The notes below the pieces were generated by a model. The model searched no databases. It was not told where the DNA came from and saw nothing but the letters and a program-made list of their open reading frames with translations. Shown here piece after piece: positions 22,780 to 33,722 of a DNA stretch of 64,000 bases. Each line of letters starts with the position of its first letter. The stretch's first letter is position 1. Source of the DNA: Calonectria ilicicola (taxonomy: Eukaryota; Ascomycota; Sordariomycetes; Hypocreales; Nectriaceae); the NCBI GenBank assembly GCA_020809705.1, contig CP085835.1:744001-808000 (forward strand), written 5' to 3'. Position numbers and translations under genes: made by a program.

Positions 22780-24873
22780 ATGTCGAGTCGGAAAATGCGA
22801 TCGACTAGTACCAACAACATACAGAGATGTTTCGTTGCGGCAACACATTACTCTTGCGAAAACCTGTTGTCCATGTTACGAACTGCTTGGGCGCTGGAAG
22901 GGGGCGAGGCAAAAAACGACCCGACCCTGATATCTCGAGTGAAGAACATCACGACTACCTGCGAGAAGGGAGGAGAGTTTCCTCTCCATTCGACCTATCT
23001 TCCGGTACCGAAGCTGCGACATCTCTGTGAAAGATACATGGAAAAGGATGAAGAGTTCCCTTTCCTGAAACTGGAGAAGCCGTTGGATGATAATAGTCTT
23101 GGTCCATGGGGATTTCTGGAATCACATCTTGGTGTCGGGGCTCAGGAAGGATTGCAGTTCTACCTTGATATCTTGCGCATCATAAAGAAGAAATCAAAGG
23201 GTAAGGTTCAATATCCCAGGAGGATTATGGAGCTCTATGTTCGCATTCATGCAACATGCAAAGGGTCTATCGGCGCACAAACCAAGGTTAGGTGTGTTTG
23301 CTTCCTTCGGCTCTTTTTTTCTTTTGGTAAAGGACACTAATAAGGGCGCAGAGAAGCATTTGAGGAAGATAACCTTGTGTATGCTTATATGATATGGGTC
23401 GCGCCTGAAGAATGCGTGATGCAAAAAGACTCTAATTGGTTGCGGGGAAAGTTCTCTGTCAATCCAGAGTCAAGTACTTGGGACGCCACTGATGTCGAAG
23501 TTATGGAATTGACAGACTTTTTTCTGGGAGTCCTGAAAATCCCAGAAAAGATTTCTTGGAATGACGTGTTTGAAAGCCTAGACCGTTTTCGTGCCTCATC
23601 TTGGCATAGTGGTTCCCCGTTCGCGGCTCATTATCGGGAACTATGCAAAATCATACCCCACATACCTGGCGATGAAGTCGAATTTATCAGGTATGTTGCA
23701 AAGTATGGGACAAATGAGGTCGCTAATAATCTTGAAGGAGCTACTTCAAAACGAAGGCCTATATCGTAGTTGAGGCTGACGATAAACTAACTTGGTACAA
23801 GCCTTTCGAATGTGTTTGGGCTCCGGGAGTAACCATTCCGGGTAAGACAAATTTAAGTAAGGAATATCCGGAACTCGAAGACTTTTTTGTCCATTTTATT
23901 GGGGTTCCTAAGTTTGATTTGGGAATTATTTTCAAAGAACTGACTACTTTGAACTCAAACCAAACATCTATCGAGACTTTGAAAGCAATGATCAGGTCAC
24001 TTAACGCAGCTCTCACACAATATGGTAACTTGCTGGACCCCAAAAAGTTCATTGAGAGCCGCGTATTTCCAGTGAGACATGCCAGTGGTGACACAAACAT
24101 TTGCTCCGCTGATACCAATTTCTTTATCGCCGATCGGAACTCTTTAATCCGCCCCAACTTTCTTAACAGGGTGGCGATACTACACTTCAGTCCTTACGAA
24201 GTCTGGCTTCTGAAGCCATTAATTTCCTGGGCCAACCTTGAAAACAGGTACCTGTCTCGCAATGTGAAGGAGACCAGTTATGTCAACGGGGGAAACTGTG
24301 GAATGCTGGCAGGTGGATTCTCAAGTAACAAATGTTATGGTTTCCTCCGGTTGGTTTTCGACATGTTTTCTGTTAGCTCTGATTTATTGACTGACGAGCT
24401 CTATTAATAGCATCGCCTCTCATTTTCACAGCCCTAAAGTAAGAAATGCTGAGGGAAGGAAAGCATTCATTTCAAAACTGGAACAGGCGCAATTTTTCCA
24501 GTGCGATGGCGTTTTTTTGCGATTTGAATTGGACACCGGCAATTCTCAATCAGTGATCGACGAGACGAGGACTGATATGCATCTTGAAGAATTCGCTGAT
24601 CACTTGAAAATATACGTGCCATTTGATGAAGAGGCCCGGGAGCTGTGCTTTGCCTCTAGGCTCCCGCGTCGTTTAGTTTCTTGGATAATGACCGATAGCA
24701 TGGCTGAACCTGAGACTCAACTGCTTGTGAGTCTGGTCAAAAGTGTGATTACTTTTAGGGACCACTTGATTCATCACTTTCTTGATGCGGAAGAGATTGG
24801 AAGTTTAAATGATTTGGAGCAAGAAATTATCTCGAGGTATGCACTTGATGACTCTTGGAAGTGTTTTAGTTAA
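22780..24873 (+). CDS. C-terminal part of a large fungal sacsin-like (HATPase/Nov-type) protein
   Basis: Exons 22780-23291, 23352-23690, 23738-24349 and 24411-24873 join in frame to 641 residues; all three introns are 47-61 bp with GT-AG ends. From memory of family patterns it resembles the C-terminal half of fungal proteins of about 1500-1800 residues. In those, an HSP90/MORC-like ATPase precedes a long region with repeated W-x-P-x-C-x-W/M units; here these appear as IWVAPEEC and WYKPFECVWAPG. Further matches are LEDFF/MELTDFF, LPVPKLR and a C-terminal IYVPFDEEARELCF-LPRRLVSW segment. No ATP-binding motifs are present, and none are found upstream on this strand. It is therefore a 5'-truncated copy or a stand-alone short form, with splice sites still intact. 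Family call moderate; function unknown. Confidence 0.62.
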
Positions 24874-25487
24874 CATGTTTCTAGCCAGCAGATTGTGGGC
24901 CCAGGGGGATCAAACATGAATACCTAGTTGGACACACATAAATTAATCCCTGCATATAATAGAATATCGAGCCTATACCTGATTGGTCGTGATCGTACTC
25001 TCTCAGATATGTGATGAGAATGGGTTACGCTACAGTTCAAACCGTATCTGTGAGCGGACCAGCCGTTCCACGACCTCTACAGTATTCGGCATGCACCGAA
25101 CTGTGACCTCATGGGGTTCTATAATAGTAAAATACCTGAAAATTGTATCCTTCCACTATATAAGCAATTACATTGTAAATATAATAAAGTATCCACTCAA
25201 AAGGGTTAATTTAGATGCATGAATTATAGCCAGTTTAGGCTTCTATTCAACTTTTGTTGTGACATATCGTAGTATCATGCAGTTTATTTCATCTAAAATA
25301 CTGTGGGTCTTGTGTGTAAAATTCATCTCGCTATTTTCTTTCTTTAACGAAAGGAAGAGCCCGAAAAGGTCACGGAGCCTATAGGCCTTGTATAATTCCA
25401 GATGTAGCCTGACCACAAGTACATGACGCTTCCAGATGACGAGCAGTAAAACATTTTGACTGCAGCTGCTCCACTTTAAAACTGGGC
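24874..25487. other. Intergenic region, convergent 3' ends
   Basis: AT-rich spacer between the sacsin-like gene and the second STAND gene. No gene or repeat was recognised. Confidence 0.55.
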
Positions 25488-28400
25488 TTAGATCCCCCCA
25501 ATATTGTAGCCCAAATAAAGGTCACCCAAATTCATGCCAAGTGGCGATGAGGATGATCTACTATCATGCCCTTGGGCCATCTCTTTGTCTTGTAAAAGGT
25601 CCAGTATGCGTTCTGCGTTGGTCGTCTCGCGAGCCAAATCGAAAATCGTTTGGTTCCACCCATCTCTTGCGCCAAGATCGGCATTCCCAGTGTCCAACAA
25701 AAGTTTGACCATGTTTTCGTGGCCTTCAACTACTGCCCAAAACAGAGGAGTTCGGTCATCGATGTCTTTTGCTTCAACATCGACCTTCCCTGTGTCCAAT
25801 AGCAATTTAGCCACCTCCTCGTGGCCGTTTGTGGCTGCCAAGGTCAGTGGTGATCTCTTGGATACCCCTCGAGAGTTGACGTCGGCCTTTCCTGTGTTTA
25901 TCAGCAATTTTACAATACCCCCATGACCTCCCCGAGCAGCCTTGGCTAGTGGCGTATGTTCATACTGGTCCCTGGAATCAATTTCGACTTTTCCTGTCTC
26001 TAATAACAACCTGGCCACAGATTCGTGGCCACTTGAAGCGGCCCGGGACAGTGGTGACTGTCTACTTTGGTGCTCCTTTGCATTGATATCAATATCTTTT
26101 GAACCTATGAGCTGTCTGGATATGGAATCATGGCCCATTGAAGCGGCCAAGGATAAGATTGTTCGGCCTTGATCATCCGCGGAATTTATATTGACTCTCT
26201 CTGACTCGAGTAGTAACTTGAACACGGTCTCATCGTTGTTCTGCGTCGCACAATATAGAGGCGTCTGTCCAAAATAATCTTCTAAGTCAGGATCGACTTT
26301 TTCAGTTTCTAGCAACAGCTTTACCACAGTTTCATGGCCATTACGAGCAGCCCACCATAAAGGTGTGCGTCCATACGAGTCTTGAGTATGAGTTTCACCT
26401 ATATTGTCAAGAAATAACTCCATTCCTTCTTCCAAACCAAAATAAGCCGACAGGTGAATTCCTGTCCAGCGTTTTGGATGACTAAGGCTGTAGCTATCGT
26501 GCCTAGGGACACGGTATTTAGTCAACAGGCCCTGGCTGGCTGATTTGACATGGCTGGTCTTGGTTAGGAATTCCCTGACACAATCCAGGCTTTGTTCGCA
26601 ATTACGAGCATGATGGCCCCAGTTTTTCGCCGCATATTGATACAGCGGGTTGTTATGAATTCTAATTTCGAATTCACTGCCTGTTGTGCAAGGTCCATTT
26701 CCGAATTCCGCGAGAGAAAGATAGCCCATACAAGTAGTCGTTATGTGGTATTCTGCTTCTGGAAACCATATATCTCGCGTTTGATCAAAATACTCCTGGG
26801 TTGTGCGGTGAATGAGCCGGATAATATTGCTTTCCTCGTCAAAGGTAACCAGTCCAGCACATACGGTAACTATCAATCCAATTCCGGGTTTATTCTCCTC
26901 GTCAATCTTTGACGCGCCTGGCTCTAGAGAAAGAGCTTCTTGAAGTTCTAAAACAGAGAGTTGTCGCTTTGAGTAAATAATCCAAGAAAGCACCTGCTCG
27001 GCCAAATCTCTGTGATCTTTAATTTGACCTCTAATTCGGCTCATTATATCCTCATACGCATCGTTGTAAGAGATGGACCCAGTTGCCATTTGGTTTAAGC
27101 AAGTTCGGATTGCTTTGGGAGTTGTCTTCCCTTCTAAGGTTTTGAAATATAGCTGAGCGAGTAAAAACCTGACACAATTAGAATGTACCAACATGCATTG
27201 GTGTTGTTGTAATGACTTACATCCCATCAGATGCCTGTAAGGTTTCCCTTTTTATATCATCCCAAAGTGCAGAGTTTGGTATGATAAACGGTAGTCGATT
27301 TAGATGGTTGTCGAGATAAATATTTAGATCTTCTTGCTTGGCACGGATCTCAAGAGATGGGAATTCATCAAATAGGTCGGAAATCTCGAGAATAAGTCTA
27401 GAAGTTACAAGAATGTTGACTGGATACTTTTTCTGGAGAATGAAGAGTTCCAACATAAATCTCTGTCTGCAACCACCAGATTCCTGGCATTCGTCAAGTG
27501 CATCGATGACGATAAAGACTCTTGAATAGGTTTCCATAATAGCATGGAGTGTCTGTAGATTCTCTTGGAGACTTGGTCTTGTACCCGAGCCTTGGTGGTG
27601 TTTATACACGTCCTTGACTATCTCTGGCAAGTTGAACTGCCTGTATGCTAATTGTTTGACGAGACTTGCGACTAGATTTTCGATAGTTTGTTCCTCGTTC
27701 TTTTTGTAATTGAAGTAGATGTATGCAATACCACTATGTGGAATATTCTGTGCTCTTTCGAATAAATCGTCAATGACAATTGACGCTAAGACAGTTTTTC
27801 CTGCCCCTGGGATGCCTGGACAAAACAAGGTCTCCCGTTTCTCGTCAAGCCAGGTATGGTACTCTTCTGAGTCTAAGAACCATTTCCCAGTCCCTGGTTC
27901 TCTCCCATTTAGAATGTCGCTGTGTATAGAACCATAGTCAATTGGGGTGATCCAATTGAGAATACCAAGATCCTCTGTTTTCGCCAAGTGCGATTTAACG
28001 GCAGTTATGTTGTCGGATGCTACACGCAGATTAGTAATGAACGGTATTTGGTTCAAAGAGAACGAACCATCCACAAGAATATCAATCATTTTGTTTTCAC
28101 TCTCAATTTTGTTGGACGGGATTCGTGAGAGTAAGTCTTTAGTGTACGCCGCTGCCGCCATAGCTGCATATCCTTGCCACTTCTTGTTTTTATGCGAATC
28201 TGAATAATCACAAATACCACGGATGACTAGGCAGGGTAGCTGGTTCATTAGTCCAGCGGCCTCCATTTCGAAACACAACACATCCTTCTCTGCTGCAAGC
28301 TTGTCTCGAATAATGGCATCCTTCATTAATTGGTTCGCCGAGGCGATTTTACCATAGTGAATCACCAAATTATCTTCATATTCGGACCGCGGTTGACGTC

Positions 28401-29049
28401 GTACAATATTTGATTGGCTGGCCGCACAAAACTCCATGCAGCCTCTTGGGTCATGGGTAACCTTTGCTTTGAATAGAATGTCTGTTCTTTGTCGTGGCCG
28501 CCTATACCTCCGCTTTAGTCTTTCATTCCTTTCCAGCACCTCATCAATTGTCTCTTCAAGTCGATGGCCCTTTCTCTCGTAAGTGGACTTGATTCCTGCC
28601 AAGGCTGTTCGTAGTACGGTCGGTGGTTGATTTAGAAACGCAGTATGTTGGAAAGCTTGACTTTGAATAGTCTTGCCAAAATCGTACTGGAGCACTCCAC
28701 CCTCACCGTTCCGGGCTGTGCTGACCACAATATCACCGAGGCGTATATCATGTCCTGCACTAGGGGCGCCACCCCCAATACCAACCATGAGGCCAACCCT
28801 GACGTTGGGGAAACTGTTCAACATATTTGTTACCACATTGGCTGCGGATGCTGTTCCGTATTCTCTATCTGGCAAAACAGCAATAACAATATTATGATTT
28901 CCCATAGTACCCAACGTGTAATCGTTGCTATCATTGGGCCCTACTGAATCCGGCGGCGGATGCTCCTTATCGAGAAATTCCTGTGCAGCAACATATTCTG
29001 TGGTTATGGCGCATATCCAGCCCACAGTGTAGTCCTTTGGGTCGCTCAT
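25488..29049 (-). CDS. PNP-NACHT-ankyrin STAND/NLR-like protein
   Basis: Intact gene of 1169 residues, exons 29049-27221 and 27168-25488; the ATG gives MSDPKDYTVGWICAITTE. Residues 1 to about 300 form a nucleoside-phosphorylase (PNP/UDP) domain with ICAITTEYVAA, GIGGGAP-DIRLGDIVVS and a C-terminal MEAAGLMN/RGICDYSDSHKN segment. The NACHT domain has Walker A GIPGAGKTVLAS (about 411-422) and Walker B VFIVIDALDEC (about 510-520). After a linker come eight ankyrin repeats (about 870-1150) of 34-35 residues that are strikingly alike, many sharing GHE-VVKLLL-TGKVD. The PNP-NACHT architecture is a known fungal incompatibility and cell-death class (for example PLP-1 in Neurospora, which carries TPR repeats). 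Repeat similarity suggests recent homogenisation. Partner unknown. Confidence 0.9.
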
Positions 29050-29383
29050 GTTGCTCAACTAGGTATTGGACGAGGTGGAGTTGCGTGGAGGATTGAAAAT
29101 TGGAGTTGGCTGAGAGAAAAATGGTCCGACGGGCGGGGTTAGGCTCGTAGGGCTTTGTCAGAGACTTGGCATGCGATATTAGTTAGAAGTCACATGAGCA
29201 ATTGGTCCTGCGGGCTGCATGAAAAATTTTGTACTCATGTTGATTATCATCAGGAGTCTTTCGCTATTATGTATGGATGGATAGCAACTAAATTGATCTC
29301 ATGTGCAATTGCGCACTGCCTCATTCACTCTATTCTAAAATGCAAACCATGCCTCACCTTCAAAGCTGTTCCAAATACCCGCT
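29050..29383. other. Intergenic region
   Basis: Promoter of the PNP-NACHT gene and 3' flank of the first NIS1-like gene. The last 90 bp resemble the 3' flank of the second NIS1-like copy (30730-30815). Confidence 0.55.
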
Positions 29384-29864
29384 CTAGATGGACGACACGT
29401 AATTCTTGCTTGTCTTATCTCCAAAGGTAACAGACACATTGTAGAATTGCAGTGTAGGGAAGGCGGCGGCGCCAACCAGGGTGTGCAAGCTGGCGGTAAT
29501 GACGCCCTTGCCCTTGCCTTGTGTTGCGGGAATCGTGACCGTCTTGTTAAAGTTGTGGATCTGGTTAGATTCCTCTGCTTAGTTGTTAGCAAAAGATTCG
29601 ATGTAGGGCAATCTTGATGGTTCGTGACGCACTGGGTCCAAGGTAGAACGAGTTGGCAACCTGGCCGACTGTGTCGCGAATGCCGGGGGGAACGTAGCCA
29701 ATAGCGATACCAACATCATACGAGCTCTGGATCCAGTTGGAACTGAGGATGATGAGGTTGAAAGGCTCGCCTGGCTTAATGGTGGCAGGGACTGAAATGC
29801 CGCCGATGTGAGCCTGAGCGGTGCTCAGAAGGGCAGTGGTAGCAGCAGCAAGAGAGAAGCGCAT
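29384..29864 (-). CDS. NIS1-family small secreted protein, copy A
   Basis: Secreted protein of 140 residues; exons 29864-29633 and 29574-29384 with a 58-bp intron. The signal peptide ends near STAQA. The mature part follows the family pattern: ISVPATIKPGEPF, a YDVGIAIG motif, GQVANSFYLGP at the exon junction, FNKTVTIP, ITASLHTLVGA and VTFGD near the C-terminus. NIS1 homologues occur across plant-associated and other fungi. The characterised member is a plant cell-death-inducing effector that targets immune kinases, but many fungi that are not plant pathogens also carry one. It has no cysteines after the signal. It is the left member of a tandem pair on the same strand. Confidence 0.82.
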
Positions 29865-30815
29865 GTTGAAGGATTTGTCTGGAGGATTTATGCTTGTTGA
29901 GTGAATGTGTGTGTGAATGATGGGCTGTCGTAAGTTTTACCATGGGATTTAACTGTAATTTATGGTTATTTTGTTCTGGATACGGGTCAATTTTCGCCGC
30001 CAGCGGGTAAGCAGATCATGGGCCTCGAATGATGCCCGTCAGCCACATATTCTATTTTAACACCTCGTAGAGAGCTATGGCGTAGAAGGCCTCGTATTCT
30101 TGTTGAGGCAGGGAATGTGCTGTTTGGGAAAGTCACTAGTTGTGCCGAGTGCCGGCGAAAGGTCGTCAGGCACCAGTCAGCTTCGTATAAATGCGCCAAG
30201 TTCTCAAGCCACTTTATCGGTGCCGTTCAATCAGGGAAGCGCACTGCCAGCGTAAGGCTGGTGTGCCGGCGATCAGTCGCTTTTTAGTGGCAGCCACGTG
30301 CATCACAGCCTCACTATTAGCTCCAGATTTGGGCCCCGACAGAGCTCGTCATTTGATTAGCCTACTTTGACCATCAAAACCCGACCACGAAATCTTTTTA
30401 TAGATGACACCAATTTTGCTGGAGACTTTTTGTCACCGATATCTGTATTTGGCCCAATAAAATGCATGCCTGCCTTTTGGTTGACTGAGGCAACTCATTA
30501 TCATTGTATCGCGCGAGGGTATAGGCTACCGAGTTGTCATTTGGTCATAATAATGGTGCTCCTTGGACGACCAAGCTAGAGCTGCCTATCAGAGTAGATA
30601 TTCACATGCATCCACTCATTATGACGGACCAAGTGGCCTTGACCCTGAGTCTCAGAACATTGCAAACCGTACTTGTCATTTCTGTGAAGAATTATATGGC
30701 TGTAGTCAAATCGTAACTAAAAATGATACAACGTACAATTACGCATAACCTCATCAACCGTCCGCTTAGATGTAAACCACACTTCTGTCTCAGAGTTGTA
30801 CTAAACCCTTGCTAC
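29865..30815. other. Spacer between the tandem NIS1-like genes
   Basis: Holds the promoter of copy A and the 3' flank of copy B. Up to about 30370 it aligns by eye with the sequence upstream of copy B. No additional gene is supported. Confidence 0.55.
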
Positions 30816-31287
30816 CTAAGAGGATTCCTGGTAATGTGGGCTCATCGTGTCTCCGAATAGGACCTGGACTTTAAAACGCTGCAGTTCCGGGTATGAGTTG
30901 GCTCCGACGATGATGTGTAGGCTTGCTGTAATATATCCAGGGCCACTTAGAGGCGACGGCTGAATTGTGATCGTCTTGTTATATTTGTAATCCACATTGG
31001 ACACGGCTGTGTTGGTTAGCATGGTGCTCGATATATTGGAACTTGATTTATCGCATACAGGGTCCTAGGTAGAACGCGTTGGCTATTTGGCCAAGCGAGC
31101 CATCGTCAATCGCATTGTGGCCAAAAGCGATGCTAACATCAAAGTAGGTTTGAATTGTGCGATCCGGGGAGATGATAACATCAAACGGCTCGCCCATCTT
31201 GATTGCGGAAGGGACTGAAATGGATTTAATGCGGGCTTGAGCGGTGCTCAGAAGAGCTAGAGTAAGAGCGGAGAGAGAGAAGCGCAT
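30816..31287 (-). CDS. NIS1-family small secreted protein, copy B
   Basis: 139-residue paralogue of copy A with identical gene structure: exons 31287-31059 and 31006-30816, intron of 52 bp at the same codon (after FYLGP, phase 1). The signal peptide ends near STAQA and is nearly identical to copy A. The mature sequence has diverged much more (ISVPSAIKMGEPF, FDVSIAFG, LGQIANAFYLGP, YNKTITI, YITASLHIIVGA, VLFGD) but keeps all landmarks without stop codons. That is consistent with both copies being under constraint rather than one decaying. The conserved signal and intron position indicate an old local duplication. Confidence 0.82.
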
Positions 31288-33722
31288 GTTGAAGGATCTA
31301 GTTGAAGGATGTGAGCATACGAGAATGACGACTTAACATGAAAGCCTACCATGGGATTCGGCTCCAATTTATGGTTATTAGCCCCTGTAGGACGGGTCAC
31401 CTTTCACCGCCAGTCATCGATCGAATTGTTTGGGACGATGCCCATCAGCCAGCCCCTTACGCTCTCTCAAGACAAGACCTTGCACAAGGCTAATGAGAAT
31501 GGGACAGCAATTGAGACCTGAGCTAACAACGCCACCGTCCCACATCCTCATGGAAGACCAGAGGACACATTTGATCATAGAATGGCACAAAATGTCATGC
31601 ACTAAATACTCTGTGGATTCGATGGCTATCGGGCATGGACGGGTTGGCGGGTAGCTCATGCACATTGCAAAATAACGCTTTTATGGCACTGCAAATGGCC
31701 AGATGTGCCTTTTATTCAGAATGAAGAAAAAACAGTATGAAGTCTTTTTTTCTTTTTTCTTGAAATACCCAACCGGAGAAGGCCCTTTTTGCCGCTTGTA
31801 GAGCAGACCCGGGTGCTGGGTTCTGGTAGAGACATGTTGGACACCGCTGTACCACTCATCTTTCGATAACTGCGACAAATTCCAAAGCCATGGCGTTGTT
31901 GCCGTCCCATCAGTCAAGCGTTACGCCTGCACGAGATTGGGGTTTTGTCGATCACCAATTTTTAGTGCCAGCCACAGCCTTTTGATTCGCTCCGGACTGG
32001 GGCTACGGCAGAAGATGTCATTTCGGCAGGCGATTTGAGTCATTAGCGACAGTTAGAATGCTGCAATAGTTGTTGTCAATTGGACCTTGTGATATGGTGT
32101 CTTGGATTTCTTTGCGATTGATGCGATTGGACTCGAGTCCACTATTTTCTTTCCTTTTACTTTTTTCTTCTTCTTCACCTCCAATGGTTTTGACTCACGT
32201 CGTTGGGTGATTAAATACTCCTGAGACTTGACGCACCCTAGTATGAGCATGTTGATTTCCGCAAAAAAGAAAAGCAATGAACAAGGATTCAAAAAATAAA
32301 GGCACAGATGACATGATGCCAAACTAAATCCGTGATCTATTTTCTAAGCACATAATTATGAAAGCTCCAAAACCAAGCTCCATGGGAGGGCTCGTAATGA
32401 CGAGTTAAACGTTTGCCAATTAGTTCATCAGTCTTGCCCTGGCATTTGTAAATGAGCCAAATTGTAAGATAAACTGTCTTTTTTTTTCAAACTCAGGAAA
32501 AGTTCAACTAGTTATAATACGTATCTATGGGGAAGTTGCCATGCCAAGACAAGTACCCGAGTACCATTTAGAACAAAGTCATGTTGGCCTGTGGAATTTA
32601 GAAATCTTGCCGGTTATTTATCACGTCTCCCAGGTTAGATACGCACCATCCGTAGAAGTATGACACATTTCTTTAATGGGTGGGTGCTCATGTGTAAGTA
32701 CGCAAGGTATCAGACTTAATGAGTGCTACATTAAACATCGATGTAGAAGAAGACCAAGAGTTAATAAACGAGCCAGGCAGGCCTGATTCTGATTTTCGCA
32801 GATATTTACGGATGATCAATGTTGGGATATCAGGTGGGATTATACATCGATTCGGAGGTGTGCAATGGAATTGTGAGGGAATCAATAATCATTCGGATAA
32901 ACAAATTTTCAGTAAACGTAGGCGTTGAAGATCCTTTTGCTCCCTTACGACAAACGTACCTATCTTGTAACTGACCCTTGCCAAGGATCGGTAGTTAGGG
33001 TGACGATCCGGTTTGATCATCGTCTCACGAGTAGCTGGCCGTGCGCAATCAGCCAGCTTGGACCAGGACAGCGATCGTCGATTGGACATGGCAAACGGCG
33101 ACTAGCCTTAAGCGGACTAGCGTTGTGAGAGATGAGAGATTGAAGGATATCTAAATTTCTTTGAGAAAGCATTGCTTAGAATTACGAAAAGGGTTTGCAG
33201 TAGTTGTGTGATCAGTAACAGAGAAAAGAGGTCCGTTCGTCTGTGCATAGATATAGCCTCGATTCCCGGACAATGTTGTTCCTTTACTGCAGAAAAGAAT
33301 TTGCTTCGTTAGCACAGAATCGAAATGTATCCCTCGACCATCTTCTTCTACGGTAGCACTTTCCTTCTCGGATTGGCAGGCCCAATCACGGCAGTATGTT
33401 ACCTGTGAAAGATTACGAGATCTCGCTTTCTCTGACATGTTATCACAGCAAAATGCAACGTCCACTTCAACATTGACCCCAATCTTTACTCCGCTTTTAC
33501 AACCACTCTTCGAACCACTCTTGGAGCCGATCATGACTCCAGTTGTGGCTCCAACTCCTGCTCCAAACCCCTCTCAGCAACACTCTGGTATTTCTGGTTC
33601 AAGTCGTCGATTACGCCGAGTTAAAAGACGATCGTGAATGTGGAGGTGTGGGGGCCTTTGGCATCTTCAAGATTGCACAATTTCTTAGGGTATTTAAAAC
33701 AAGAACATTTACCATGTATAAA
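31288..33722. other. Intergenic region
   Basis: The first 750 bp belong to the duplicated upstream flank of NIS1 copy B. Beyond it I support no gene. A 69-codon frame begins with ATG at 32719. A 127-codon minus frame at 33534-33151 begins with ATG and contains GSKSGSKSGCKSG repeats. Neither has a recognisable domain. Confidence 0.4.

Larger units (their letters stand above)
29290..32040. repeat. Diverged tandem duplication carrying the two NIS1-like genes
   Basis: The copies' start codons are 1423 bp apart and similarity extends beyond the coding parts. Matching blocks: the 3' flanks at about 29290-29383 and 30730-30815; the 5' block TACCATGGGATT with ATTTATGGTTATT (about 29938 and 31348); GATGCCC-TCAGCCA (about 30028 and 31437); and TTTTTAGTG-CAGCCAC (about 30280 and 31960). 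Outer limits are approximate. Confidence 0.7.
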
